From Nageia nagi (Eukaryota; Pinophyta), in assembly GCA_050084985.1 (NCBI GenBank), contig JBITNC010000002.1, positions 15,190,001 through 15,254,000 of the forward strand: 64,000 bases of DNA, read 5' to 3'. The position numbers and the translations under genes are program-made. Below the pieces are notes generated by a model. It saw only the letters and a list, made by a program, of their open reading frames with translations. It was not told the origin of the DNA and ran no database searches. Shown here piece after piece: positions 10,476 through 23,026 of this stretch. Positions within the stretch are counted from its first letter, which is position 1; every line of letters starts with the position of its first letter.

Positions 10476-12545
10476 GGAGTGGAGAGGAGGGATTAGGCAA
10501 TGATGATGGCATGATTTTGATATACACATAGGCTTTGTGGTCACATTTTGGTCATTGAATAGCATTTTTTGATGGAGACTTTTTTTGTACTAATTTTGTT
10601 AAATCTTTGTGAAGGAAATCTCCCTTTGGTGTTTTTTTTTATAAAACTAACTAAAAAAATCTTGTAATATTGGTACTTTCTCATAAAATTTAAAGACTTT
10701 CATCTAATTGTATATTTACCTTTCGAATGTAAAATTCTATTTTTCTTCATGATTTCTTTATCCAACATTTAGATGTGTAACATGTGGTTCAACAATCAAA
10801 CCTTTAGCTTGTTAGTCAAATAATTATTATTTACTTTAGTATCCAACAAACCTTATTTACTACCTTAGTAATATTATTCAAATTTCTATCTTTGTATTCA
10901 ACCATATCAAAACTTTATCATTGCAATTGTATCTATGCTTGATGTAATAGTTTCATCCATCACAAATGTATATCTTCCAATTATTTCAACCTTTTCATCC
11001 ACATCCAATAACTAATCTCTAATCAATAATTTATTTTTATCATACGAGTTTACAACCCTATTGTAAACATGAAACAAAACCATTAAGAGAAAATGACTCA
11101 ATTATAAGATAGGATACAAGATATTAAAAAAGACTCTAAGAGCAATCACTTAGAATTTGATTTCTTGATGGACTTACCATTTTTCTTTAACTTAAAAGAA
11201 TCTTGTACATGATCTTCTTTATGTTTGAATATAGAATATTATATTAATAAAATTCATAGACTAATTTAATGAGGTACTAATCATGATTCAAAATATAAGT
11301 ATAAAAATATTAAAATTAAATGTAAACATAAGTAATAAGCATGCAACTACTTAGGTAAGCTAGGAAGTCACTCAAATGTAATCGTAGATATGCAAGATCC
11401 AAACTAGACTTAAAATAGAAGTACTTATTGTTGTATTAAATATTGTGCATTGAAATATTTTTATATGTTGCAATTTGAAACATAATGTAGACTCTCCAAT
11501 GGTATATAAAGAAGTAATCAAGATGATAAGAGAAATTTTAAGTACACACCAATATGGATTTTTTTCATTTGATCTATTTTTATCATAATATTCCTATTAA
11601 TAAAGAAATAAATTCATCACCTTGGAAATAATAACCTTATATGCTAAAGAAACAAGATCAAAATTACATATGATAAGAATTAAAAATGAGCCTAAGAAAA
11701 TATAACCCAATAACACACAATGAGTGCACACATTCCCCTCATACGTATACGCACATGTTGCATTCTCATTCAATTCACAATCTTATTCTTGTGCATACTT
11801 ACAACCCCATAACATATGCTAAGTTGGATTAGTTATTTTACTCTAATAGAGGTTGTATGATTTCAAGAATTTGGATAGGATTAGTATAATTATAGGCAAT
11901 ATCATTGATCTCGCGACTTCATCCTTAAACAAGATCTCTACATGTTTATCTTCTTATTCCAAAAACTTGCAAGCCCCTTTGCATGTGACCCTCTTATTAG
12001 TTGAATTCTTTTCTTTTTCAATCCATAAAACCAATTAGAATATTATCAAACCCTTCATTTAATAAATAACATATATTTTTAAACATAATATTTAGTTATA
12101 CTTATTCATTGTAAAATGAAAATATAGACCAATATATTGTTAATATAAAAATTGCAAAGAAGCTTATATTGCACTTTCATAGAAATAATGATTAAGCTTA
12201 AGCCTTTTGCTTCGAAACATATGAGGATGAGCTATCACTTTTATCACTACCACCTATATAGATAAAATATTAAAAATAACTAAAAATTAAATAAAATGCT
12301 TACATTTCATATTTGATGCAAAGTCACTTGATATTTTCATAATGATAAGTATTTAGTCATAGATAAATGAGAAGCAAGGTATTTATAGACCCATTAAGAG
12401 CATTATAATAAAATGTGCCTTGAAATTAAGGATTAGGGTTGTGGTATAAAAATCTATATAATTTACCATCCAAATCGCTTGGTTCTTTAGTAGGAAAATA
12501 TATCTCGCTTCTCTTTAATATTTAGGTGAAGGAGGATAAATCTCT
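10476..12545. other. AT-rich stretch containing one copy of a dispersed repeat
   Basis: No gene is supported. A segment of about 140 bp at 11036-11180 is matched in direct orientation by 19442-19575, with shared pieces TTTACAACCCTATTG and ATTAAGAGAAAATGACTC. A 61-codon ORF at 11853-12038 lacks any recognisable motif. Confidence 0.5.
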
Positions 12546-12549
12546 AGTT

Positions 12550-12915
12550 AAATGGATAAACCCTCGATGGGATGCATAAAACTAAACTTTGATGGTGCCT
12601 ATAAGGGAAACCCTAGTAAATTCACAATATAAGGCTTTATCAGGAATGAAAAAGGAAATTTATCGCTAGCCTATTCAAAAAATATTGACCATGAATATAA
12701 CCATTTGTTGAAGTAAGATCCTTGTATCAAGGTATTTGACTTCTTAAGGAAAAGGGGAACTCAAAGAGAGTTATCAAAGAAAGAGACTCCCTTAACATCA
12801 TTAATACACTCAAAGGATCCCAAGAATCAACTTGGAACCAAATTAGGTTCATTGAAGAAATGAAAGAGTGGCTCTCAAAATTATATATGAGGTGTATCTA
12901 AGTCCCTAAAACTTA
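12550..12915 (+). pseudogene. Plant RNase H-like domain (RVT_3 type) remnant
   Basis: The plus strand encodes a conserved start (KLNFDGAYKGNP), then GFIRNEKGNLSLAYS, and further on NIINTLKGS and a WNQIRFIEEMKEWLS-like segment in shifted frames. This matches the plant RNase H-like domain found after LINE reverse transcriptases and in free-standing genes. The Asp of NFDGA, the first catalytic residue, is present. A stop falls in the first conserved stretch and at least two frameshifts follow, so this is a pseudogene. No LINE reverse transcriptase lies directly upstream, so the parent element is unknown. Confidence 0.7.
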
Positions 12916-12959
12916 CCAAACTAAACTGAATACACTACAACTCATTCTTAGATATGCCT

Positions 12960-13727
12960 AAATAGTAGGGAAATAAAAGGGACCTTCCCCTTGAATGAAA
13001 TATTTGATTATTACATAAATGAATATGACTATGATTATGGATTTCTAGAAGTCTTTCCTATATCTTATTATTTCTATTATTCAATCAAAATTGGAAATTT
13101 TTCATACCTTTACAGAAGGAAATGGTTCAAAAACTTGCTTAGCGAGTATGTGCCTTATCCAAAAAGAGATTTCCACATGGAAGGAGAACCCCCAATAATC
13201 CCTAATAATAAAGGTCTCCAAGGATATTATTAATAATACTCAACCTTACTTTTTTCAATCCTGAGTTAAGAGGAAATTTTCTTGAAGTGTTCACGGCCCC
13301 CCCCCCATCATGTTCAAAAAGAGATTGTATTTTATACAACTTTTCCTTTAACAAGGTAAATAAATGGATTAGATATTTACAAAAAGGGGAAACTTACTCA
13401 TTTCTAAGTTGATAAGTCCCAAGGTTCCCCCTCTCAATATATATCTCACATGGTTGATAGTACATAATTGATCACACTTCATGTAGCCTTGAATGAGTAA
13501 TGACAAGCTGACATTATCATACCATTGAAGCTATCATAATATGATATGCAAATCTTAGCACATGCAACATATATGGTTGGATCATGTGAAGGTGAAAAAC
13601 CAATTCCTATTTATTACACATGTTGGGGATCCTTTTCCATCATCACATCAAGTGTTTATCTTATTTACCCCCTCTTTTATTTCCTCTCTTTCTTCATTCT
13701 TGGTTTTAATTTCTTGTGTTTGTTATA
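12960..13727. other. Spacer with a short Tyr-rich ORF and a C9 tract
   Basis: A plus-strand ORF at 12991-13233 (80 codons) follows the RNase H remnant and may be a decayed continuation. I recognise no domain in it. A run of nine C residues occurs near 13298-13306. A second ORF at 13546-13728 has hydrophobic content only in its last third and is not supported. Confidence 0.35.
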
Positions 13728-14935
13728 ATGGATATAAGTAAGGTTGAACCAGTATGTTTGGAGTTTAACAAGGATTTCCAAGTAGATCTAAAGAAAGGAG
13801 GACTATTGTAATTTTTGAATAAGTTTACTCTAGCTAATGTAAAGCTAGTGACTACTTTAGCAAGATTATGGAAGGATGAAAAGGTGAAGATCCAAGGAAT
13901 GAAATTCACCATATATGAAGAGATGCTAAGTGAGGTATCAAGATTAAAAATTAAATGCATCAATTTGATTCAAGAAAATACTATTAAATAATGAGATCAT
14001 ATGATTTTGTAAGTTAGAAGGAATTTTGAGTAAGTCCTAGGTCCATTTCTCTATCAATTTTTAGAGGGACTCCCTCTTGTAGTTATGGGTAGGGTAATAT
14101 TAGCCATTACGAAGTTCTTGATGTTGGATTAAATTCAATATGTTATACATAACTTTTATATGGATCCTTAATCATATTTAAGGATACTATCCAATGAACA
14201 TTAAATTCTTTATTTTCAAGTTGATGGAAAAATTAGCTTTGAAGATAATGACTACGAGGCATGTTAGACTCCTTACATTATGTTTTTAACACATTTAAGA
14301 AAAAAATACCTCTTCCATGGAAACTCAAAATGCATGAAGGTTAATTTATTACTCTTATTCTAATGAAGTCAACTTTTATCCCAGGAATTATCTTACTTCG
14401 AGGAGGATTGAGGAAGAATCATGTACTCCTTAAGCGATTGAGGATATGGAATATTCAAAGGAATAAGAGGGAGCAATTTAAGAAGAAAAGGATCCCACCT
14501 AATCAAACATACTAGGGGAGGAGAAATCCTTGGGTAGAAATAAAGTAGGGGACTAACTTTTGATGACCCCTTATATAACACTCAAGGAATTTGCCTCAAA
14601 ATGCCCTCAATCGCAAGTTGAAACAAAAATCCAAATACTCTCCAACCATAAAGATAATCAATAACTTTTTGAGGACTTTGAAGGGTCTTCTCTCAAGTGA
14701 ACAAAGAAGAATTATCCCTAAACACCCTTAGGATGAAAGAAAGGTAAAGCAAAATAAGAGGTTGCTCCAAGCTTGAAGGAGTTGGAAGATCATATGGCCA
14801 ACATGGATAAGGAAATCTAGGTAAACTCTTATCTACTTAAGTTGGCATAGAAATCATCCAAGAAAATCAATTTGGCCTTCAAGGAGGTGAAAAATATATT
14901 GCAACAACTAGGACTCCCCTATGGAGATTTTTAGG
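13728..14935 (+). pseudogene. Unidentified element-like coding remnant
   Basis: Translation from the ATG at 13728 gives MDISKVEPVCLEFNKDFQVD, then FTLANVKLVTTLARLWKDE and VKIQGMKFTIYEEMLSEVS, interrupted by stops. A further coding-like part includes FLEGLPLVVMGRVILAITKF. Near 14780-14925, LEELEDHMANMDKEI and KINLAFKEVKNILQQLGLP suggest a coiled-coil end. The pattern of a conserved N-terminus with a hydrophobic core and a coiled-coil tail would suit a gag-like or other element-borne protein. I cannot name the family. The many in-frame stops show decay. Confidence 0.45.
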
Positions 14936-17900
14936 AGGGTGCTTGAGGGGTATGTAGATACCTCTTCATTTTTTTTTTGGGACTCTATCCCATTAGTGGT
15001 GTCTCTAGATGTCCTAAATTTTGTTGACTTGTCAATATAATGGATTTTTTCACATGTTAGTTTTTTTTCCTATTTTAATATTTATTGTTATGATGTATTA
15101 ATTCAAATATTGTAAGTTTTAAGGAATCTCATATCCCATGTTTGTAATATAAACAAAAGGAAAAGACACTTCTTGTTTCTATTATTTTGACAAATAACTT
15201 TAAAATTTATAAGTTTGTATTTCATAACAATGATAAATAATAATATAACTACTTGAGTTTATTTGGATTTCATATTGATAAAGCAAATTTCTATCTTTGG
15301 ATTTTCATGATTGCTACAAAAGATACCATAACCATATATACACTTTTCTTTTATAATGACAACAATGCATCATGTGAATACTTTATCTATCTTTTGATTT
15401 GGTAGTGATACAAAAAATACTATCATTTTTAAGTTTTCATTATCACCATCAACGATGAGTTAAGAACTTATCTAGTTTTCTTTCATAATGTTGGCATTGA
15501 TATTTTAGAATTTAAGTGCTTAATACATGTTTTAACTTGTGGGGATGATTAGACCAAGAGAAAATGTAGAAAGGTAACTCATGATGATTTTAAAAAATTA
15601 ATATTTTATAAGCTATTTTTTAGACTTTTCAATTTATTCTACCAAAATTGCATAACAAAATATCATAATAAAGATTTACAAATAAATATAAAATTGGATA
15701 TTAATAATGGTTTTGAGTGAGGATAATTTTTCATGAGATAAACTAGAGAACCTTGAATAACTTTCATTCTACTCATTTAACACTGCTAATGATTTTCTTG
15801 GAAGAATTGATACATGTTACAAAGGCATAAAATTTTAGAACTACATAATTAAATAACTTTAATAAATGATAAAAAGTTAATCATTAAGAATCAACCTATA
15901 TGAAATAGGAATAAGAGCATAGTACAAAAGATGACCTTCATTTATAACCTTACAAGGTGGAATGAAAATTACTTGTATTAATGAGACAAAAAGAGTAGAA
16001 GTCTAAGTGTTATTAAAATGATTAAAAATATTATTTGAATCATATTTAACATACTAAAAGTTTAAACTATGATTTAGTCATTTTGTTTAGATGAGCAAAA
16101 AATTTGCTACACCGCCTTCAAGTATGTATAACTTCTATGGAGTTGCTTCACTATCATATGTTTCACTTTGTCATCTATCTTTATTGTATTAATTTTTATC
16201 CTTTTTTATTATTAAGAATTACCTTTTTATTTAGGATATTCACTTATAACATGGATGAGACCATATGCTTCTCCTTTGATATTTTAATCCTTTTAATATT
16301 TAAAATCTACTTGTGATGTGAATAAAGCTATAAAGTTTCCATGTGTAAACTCATATTCATGGGTGAGATAGTTATCTCATTATATCCCAAAATCCAATAT
16401 TTCAATGAAGTTAAATAGGCGAATTATATTTGAAAAAATATCTTGATTATCTTTATATTGATATTCTCATATTTTAAATTTATGCAAAATGTTTAGAAAT
16501 TAAGGTTGATGGATTTGGATCGATCACCTTCAAAATTATTAATAATATTACTTTCTTTTAATAGGGATCAATATTGTAGCTGACTAATGACAAATTGCAT
16601 ATTTTTTACTATACCAAATTTTGTACAAGAAATTTATATATTGGATAAATAGTTTCAAACTTCACACATTCTTAGGGATATTAAAGTACAACATCATGTC
16701 CTACATAGGAAATTCATAAGGTTGATAATTAGACATGGTGTTAAAATCATAAGCTTTTCATAAATCAAAGTAATGGTTAATAAAAATATCCCAATGAAGA
16801 TAAGCAAGAACAAGTTTATTGATGGTCCTTTCGAATTCCTTGAGATAGTCTATCTGAGTTGTATAATTGAATCTTCTCTTCCATTTTGTTTCTCCATTGC
16901 TTCATGTTCAAATAATGTTTGAAGTTGTAGATTTGCACATAATTTTTGCATTAATGAATCATCAATTCTATCTAAAACTTCTCCTAATATAACTCATACT
17001 TCCAGTCTCCTCTTTCAACTAAGGTCCACAAACTGAAAAGCTTAAAAAAATTCTAAATGTAACCATATTTGCTTATCTTGAGTTAACTTTGTATCCAATT
17101 CTAGTTTAAGAACTATTAGTTAGTCTTGCATTAGAATTTATGCATATGATGCATCCAATGATATAATGCCATGAATAATGTTAGAAAACTTTTTCCTATA
17201 AGACATCCATATGTGATTAACATGTCTACTATTAACAAATTTATCTTCTCTCTTATTTGAGCTAATTATATCACTATAAGTTTAGCAAAGCCAACCATTT
17301 TACCTTCTAATGCACCTAATTAATATTTGGTAAATTGATTGACTCATAATTCAGGCCCAATAATCTATTTACTTTAAGAAATAATATGTTATCAATATCA
17401 ACACGATCTAAAATTCAATTATTCAAATTTTCTTATTTATATTCAAAATGATGTAAAAAGGTGATAAAGAATTATCCTCTTATCATCTTAGGGATTCGTC
17501 GTAAACATTTTATTTATAATTACTATACTCATTACTACCATAGTTTGGATTTTCTTTCCTCTTGTTTAAAAATTTAGCAAGAGTTTAAAGAGATTGATAA
17601 TATATAACAAATAATTCAAGTGATATATATTCTCTTATCTTTTAGCCAAATCATTTAAGATATTATACTTCAACGAAGGATAAGAAATGGGTTTGAGAAT
17701 CTATGTCCTAGGACTTGGGTTAGGAATAAAATAAATCTTAGTTATAAAATCTTTGGTAGCATTCTCTTTATGCTTATTAACCTTTTATTTTCTTTATATT
17801 TCTTAGCGAAAGTGGGATTATGATTGTTCTTATCTTGTGATCTTATTAAGGCATCATATGCATTTAAAAATTCTTTTATTTCATCCATAAGATTAGATGA

Positions 17901-18217
17901 AAGAGTATAATTTTAAGGTGGCTATTCAACCCAAAATACTACATCCTCACTTGTGGATAGTTATTATTTCTCTAAATCCATACCCAAAAAATGAAAGTAA
18001 CATTTCATAGGCTCTTGAGTATTCCACACGATTCAATATATCAAGATCTCTAGTTTGATGAAATTGGCAAAATTGAGCTTTTGAAGTGAGTTAGGTAGTT
18101 AATTTTGATTTAATTATTCTTGGTCATTTCTTGCATTTGACCATCTTGGTCTCCAATTTTGTTGATATTATTGATTGAGGCTATTGATTTTCCTAAGGAA
18201 TAACATAACATATCTCA
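14936..18217. other. Long AT-rich stretch, no gene assigned
   Basis: The sequence from 14.9 to 16.4 kb shows nothing recognisable. From about 16.8 to 17.4 kb the minus strand gives broken but protein-like pieces, such as LDRIDDSLMQKLCANLQLQ, that may be an old coding remnant of unknown family. A 70-codon hydrophobic ORF at 16104-16316 is probably chance in AT-rich DNA. Confidence 0.4.
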
Positions 18218-18799
18218 TGTGTAACTAATGTGATGAATCATTAGTGATGTGGCATAGAAAATATTGTGTGTTATGGACTATTATGATGTGACCTATAGAA
18301 GAATACTATGTATATCATAGAATATTATGTATATATTAAGAATGTATATTTAGAATATTATATAAGAGGATATGTATTAGAAATAAATGTAAGGTGAATG
18401 ATATGAGGAGGCATGTGTGGGAAGGTATTTGTAATCTACAAAAGACAATGAGAAAAATTGAAAATCATAAGCTTGGAGAATTATATTAAATTGCTACAAA
18501 GGAGGTTACCCCTTGAAGAGCCTCACAATATTCAGTAAAGAATATTTCTTATTATTGTCTTTATGCCTTCTCTAATTTATCTCTTATCAATTATATACTA
18601 AGTGACTATCTTATTTTTGGTGCTAATCCGCTTCTTATGTGCTAAATTGATTTTCACTACAAAATATAATATCAATCTTAACTAATCTACCTCAATCATA
18701 CTTATAGTCAAAATCTTGTCCACATGTGCAAATTGTTCAAATATCGTATCTGTTTTATTTATTTTTTATAGTAGGAATATTACAAGTGGTATCAAAGCT
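18218..18799 (+). mobile_element. 5' LTR with tRNA-Met primer-binding site
   Basis: TGGTATCAAAGCT at 18787-18799 matches the plant initiator-tRNA-Met primer-binding site with one change (canonical TGGTATCAGAGC). Directly upstream is ATATTACA, a fitting LTR 3' end at 18784. A TATA-like TATATAAGAGG lies near 18360. I chose TGTGTAACTAATG at 18218 as the start because it gives a plausible length of 567 bp, but no second copy in the window fixes it. No gag is recognised downstream, so the internal part is lost or too decayed. Confidence 0.55.
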
Positions 18800-19830
18800 A
18801 TTTCCATTTTTTCCAATTCACATAATGTTGTATTTCATTTTTAATTTTCGACTACTAATTACATCTTTCATATAAGTATTAGATCTCTTATTTTGTGGTA
18901 ATCCATATTACTTGCATAGTCAAAATCTTAGCATAAATCCATTCAAATAAGCAACCATATTATAATAGTCAATAGTTAATTAAGTAATTGCATTATAATA
19001 GCTCAAGCAAAAAAAAGAGTAAAATTCTACTTTTTTATTCTGACTCCAACATATCTTTTTTAAAAATTCTAAAATGTATTGAAAAGGATATTGCAATTTT
19101 ATGTTTGATCTATTTTAATATGAAGCTCAAGTCATTTAAATAAAAAAAGCTAATAAAATTTTCAAAATTATATTAAAATATTTATAATTACATGTTTCAC
19201 TTAAGTCGTCCATTGCACATGCTACAAATTAATTTCAATCTCTCACTCTACATTAAAAGAAAAAAAACAAGATCTCCATTTTTCTAAAATAATTATTAAC
19301 CAAAATATTTCTAAAATACTATAGACTAAAAAAAACTTTTTTTTTTGAAAAATAGAAGTTAAAAACATTATACACTACAACTCTCATAGAATGAATATAT
19401 TTTTATAGGAAAATAGTATCATTTGCCTATAACAATTTATTATTATCATATTAATTTACAACCCTATTGCAAACATGTGACGAAATCATTAAGAGAAAAT
19501 GACTCGATTACAAAGTAGAATATAAGATATAAAAAAAGACTTTAAGAGTAACCACTTAGACTTTGATACATTAATGGAATTAAGAATAACAATTTAACAA
19601 ACTTGGAATAGAATTGAATAAATTAAGAAATAATTTATCTTTTACAACTTCAAAAGTGAGAATAAAACATCTTACCCTATCCTTCTCATGGAAATTGGTT
19701 TACTCACTGTTAAAAGTGAAGTTTTAAAATAATTTTATTTTAGTTCATTAATAAGAAGTATTCTTTCAATAAAAATAAATAAATAATATATATTATACAA
19801 TAATAAGCTAACAAAGTGATATCACCTTAG
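18800..19830. other. AT-rich stretch with second copy of dispersed repeat
   Basis: The segment 19442-19575 is the direct-repeat partner of 11036-11180, with roughly four in five bases matching by eye. No gene or element end is recognised in the rest. Confidence 0.5.
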
Positions 19831-20780
19831 ATTACTTATGGTCACTCGATTATGCTTATCTCTAGAGGTATGATAGTATGTCTCAATACGAAATCAACAT
19901 GAGGTAACTCTCATTTGATAAAGAGGGAATCTGAAGCCATGTGATATATTTATTTTGACATACTCAAGGATGACAATAGCACCATTCTCCAAGCTCATGT
20001 ATACTTGAAGATAACGTAAGAGCTTTGTTGAAAGCAATTTTTTCGGTTTAATCTAAATCACCTTAGGTAAGCCAAGTATATTTCCTTATTAATCCTTTTA
20101 TTGATATATCTAGTAGAGGGATTAAAAGTATTATTTGAGAGTTAGAAGGGAGAAAGTCTATCAATGTCTATGCCTATGGATTGCAAGAGAGATGTGGCCT
20201 TTGAGTGCCAACACCAATGAAAGAGAGAGCATCCATTTGACTCAAGACTTGTTGATATTATATAAAAATTCTATTTAGTAGTTCAATAATATGGAATACT
20301 GTAAGAGCCAATAGGGAATATGCATCAAATTAAGCTAAGATGATGTAATGAGGGATAAATCTTCTAGCTCAAATGGATCTTGAAAGTATATTGACTAAAA
20401 TTCTTTCAATACAAGCCCATCTTGAGTGTCTTAGACTAGGTTCGTAGACCTTACATCCATAAGGTATGGTTGGGGAGATAATTATGTGGAAGATCTTGAT
20501 TTTTGTCAAGTTATCCTTGGAAGCATTATTTCTTTAAAGAGATAACTATAACATAATCTTTATTAAATCTATTTTGAGAAGCAAAGACCACTATGAAGTA
20601 GGACCTATGAAAAAATACCCAAATAAGTTTATGAAGTGACTATTTCAATAGGTTGTCTTTGGAAAGTAATGTGAATTTTAGAAACATATACTCTTGACAT
20701 ACTAAAGGATCACCTTTATCTTTTTAAGATTAACTTAAAGACCATAAATATCACCAAAATATGAAATTATCTTTTAAATT
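19830..20780 (-). pseudogene. LINE reverse-transcriptase C-terminal remnant (copy 1)
   Basis: Read on the minus strand, broken frames give PTIPYGCKVYEPSLRHSRWA, then CIERI. This corresponds to the conserved segment after the palm domain of non-LTR reverse transcriptases, usually with a YGxEVW motif. Further down come ELLNRIF and a segment matching the second copy at 61140-62520. The two copies align over several hundred bases, for example around CTCAAATGGATCTTGA. The palm domain in this copy is heavily eroded. Many stops make it non-functional. Confidence 0.65.
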
Positions 20781-21169
20781 TATAATCTTCATAAATTGAA
20801 GAACCCAAAATAAATCTATAATAGATTGTGATAGCATGATTAAACTATAATTGTAATCCCATAATTGAGACATAATAGAGATATAAAAGTTAGAGGTAGT
20901 ATTAATTGTTCTATTTTGCAATATATGCACTTGTTTGACATATGCCTTTTTTTGGAAATGTCTCAACAACATTTCAACTACCAATAGACTATAGCTAAAT
21001 CGCAACTCGAATATGTTTGATATGATTATTTTATGATCTACTAAATTAATGAGTTTTAAAAACTTTGTCAAAACTCATCCATTTTTTTATATAAAATTTA
21101 CCTTCTATAATTTTTTTTTTAATATGTAAAGATAAAAATATTATTAAATATGTAACCACCTTTTGATCT

Positions 21170-21650
21170 AGTTGGTTGGGGTGATGTGGGCATGTCTTCC
21201 ACAACCTGAAAGGATGTTAGTGCACATGTAACTAAGCCACAACATAATGTTACTAAGGCAAAGCATAATGAGGTTATTAATGCTCTAGATGATGATGGTT
21301 AGCATGCACCGAGCTCTGGTGGTCGATGTTGGGAGCATCATGTATTATGGACAACTTTCACCCACCCCAATCCTTTGGTTAAGTTTATTGTTTGTTGTGC
21401 TAATAATCAAGAGCTATGTTTTTTTCCTACTACCGTTACCTATTTTGCTCTATCGACTTTTAGTGTTAGTATTCTGACAATTTCTTTATGTTGTTGTTTA
21501 CCATCCTGTTTTCCTAACATGAGGTTAATTTGAAAGAGATTTTACTGTTCAATTGTGTTTGATCACAAGATATGCTTAATTCCACCCACTTTTTTTTATG
21601 AAAGAGATTTTATATTAATACAAAAAAAATTTCATTAAAAAAAATTAATT
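21170..21650 (+). mobile_element. LINE 3' end, plus strand
   Basis: The end of this segment, ATATGCTTAATTCCACCCAC followed by GAAAGAGATTTTATATTAA and an A-rich tail with TTTCATTAAAAAAAA, matches the 3' end of the minus-strand LINE at 24278-26860 (on its sense strand TATGCTTAACTCCACTCACC, then TTTCATTCAAAAAAAA). The match over the terminus plus the A-rich tail identifies a 5'-truncated LINE copy. No coding domain is left. Confidence 0.6.
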
Positions 21651-21702
21651 TTTATCAATTTATCAAATTATCCTACTTTTGCATACTTTCTCATTACCGC
21701 AA

Positions 21703-21710
21703 TATATTTA
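21703..21710 (+). promoter_or_regulatory. Possible TATA box for the ORF at 21802
   Basis: TATATTTA lies 92-99 bases before the second ATG of the small ORF. A short, GC-richer leader ending ACTCACAGCCGCC precedes the first ATG, as in many plant 5' leaders. This is weak evidence because such motifs are common in AT-rich DNA. Confidence 0.25.
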
Positions 21711-21801
21711 ATAATTGATTCGTATTCTCGCATCCAAAGTCTTTCCTCGTGAAGCGTACATCAACATTATTCTAAACTAAACACACTCACAGCCGCCATG
21801 A

Positions 21802-22026
21802 ATGGCTACCTCCATCAATTTGAACGCGGGCAGGCTCAAGTCTTCACCTTCACCAGCCTTTAGCGGGCGGTCATGTTGTACACACAAAAAAATCAGCCAG
21901 GGGCTAACGGATCTCTCCTTGGACATCATTCCCTTCTACTTCACGTATCTGTACACTGAATTCAGATCCCAGCCGTCAGCTTTCCACCGGCAGGATTTTG
22001 AAAGGCAAGACCAGATTAAACCCTAG
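21802..22026 (+). CDS. Small ORF with transit-peptide-like start (74 aa)
   Basis: The 74-residue ORF starts MATSINLNAGRLKSSPSPAF, rich in Ser, Ala and Arg without acidic residues, as chloroplast transit peptides often are. The remainder shows no known domain. An out-of-frame ATG occurs five bases upstream and opens a 21-codon ORF. The stop at 22024-22026 lies 14 bases from the stop of the minus-strand gene, so the two would be convergent. It could be a real small gene, the first exon of a captured gene, or a chance ORF in the 3' untranslated region of the minus gene. The locally higher GC content is shared with that gene. Confidence 0.3.
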   Translation: MATSINLNAGRLKSSPSPAFSGRSCCTHKKISQGLTDLSLDIIPFYFTYLYTEFRSQPSAFHRQDFERQDQIKP

Positions 22027-22039
22027 GAATCCTCAAATT

Positions 22040-23026
22040 TCACGGAAGCTTATGGTTTCTCTGCAAGATTCCCTCCATTATTACCTTCTTCCGATACTCA
22101 CTGGACTGGAGATCGATATTATTGTTGCTCAAGCTTTTGATCAGCAATTTTTTCACTTCTGGATCTTTCTGAGACTCTTCCGCTCTGCATATGCTTCTAA
22201 GCTTGGCCACTGCGTACCACCATATGGAAGTGCAAACACTGGCGAACAATTTATCCGAAATCACAAGACAAAACAATATGATTATCACAGCCGAGAACAC
22301 TATTGCCGCATCGCATCCTTGGAATTTACTGTGCGGTGGATTCTGCAAAGCCACTTCTGGATCCAAAACTGTTGAAACCAACCTGTGGACCTTGACCAAA
22401 TGGGGCGGCGTACGCGGCAGATTGGAGTACGAAGTCGAAGGTGAAATCCCCTTCATAGGACTACAAGGCGCTGTGATGTGACCTTGGACCCTATCAATGA
22501 CTCTCGTCTTCCGATTAATCATAGGAATCGCGGAAGTTTTCTCCACAGATCGAGGACTGGAATCTCTGGGATCAGAATTGAGCACTTCAGAGGGTTGTTC
22601 CACAGGTCGCAGGTTCGAGTCTGCGGAAGCGCTTGGCTGAACCTGTACGATTTCCGAATATCCGGCCGGCGGCGGGTCTTGAATCACCTTCCCGTTTGGG
22701 TTCTTCTTCTGTCAAATACCGATAAAAAAAGTCAGCGAAACGGAAAGTTTAAATCTTTCATGTGAAATTAAGCTCAAAGAGTTAGGATGGCTTACAGTGG
22801 AGAATCTAAATGCTTGGATGGCCATTCGAACCCACGACCGACGGTCCGCCTTCCCCTCCTTTGTCCGTCTCTTGACGGAAATCTTCTGGGCATTTTCCTC
22901 CTTTCTAACGGGGGACAGTATCTTAACTGGAATTACTTCCCCGCCTCGCGAAAACGAGAGAACGAAAGACTCGGATTTTTCAGTCTCCTTTCCCGCCGGC
23001 GAAATTTTCACTGCATACTCCGTCAT
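22040..23026 (-). CDS. Two-exon gene for a single-pass membrane protein of unknown function
   Basis: The function is unknown. Exon 1 runs 23026-22796 (ATG start) and exon 2 runs 22708-22040 (TGA stop). The 87-bp intron has donor ACT|GTAAGC and acceptor GACAG|AAG, and joining keeps the frame in phase 0, giving about 299 residues. Residues 1-77 are basic and polar. Residues 85-200 are Pro/Ser-rich (PRTPPHLVKVHRLVSTVLDP near the end). Residues 211-232 form one membrane segment (AAIVFSAVIIILFCLVI), followed by CTSIWWY at 236-242 and a charged tail ending SEYRKKVIMEGILQR. From memory, the tail resembles plant uncharacterised proteins such as At5g23160, but I could not check this. The frame stays open upstream of the ATG to a TAG at 23192-23194 and includes NCGFNCFRG, so the true start may lie further upstream. 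GC content and codon quality are far above the surrounding repeats. Confidence 0.72.
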
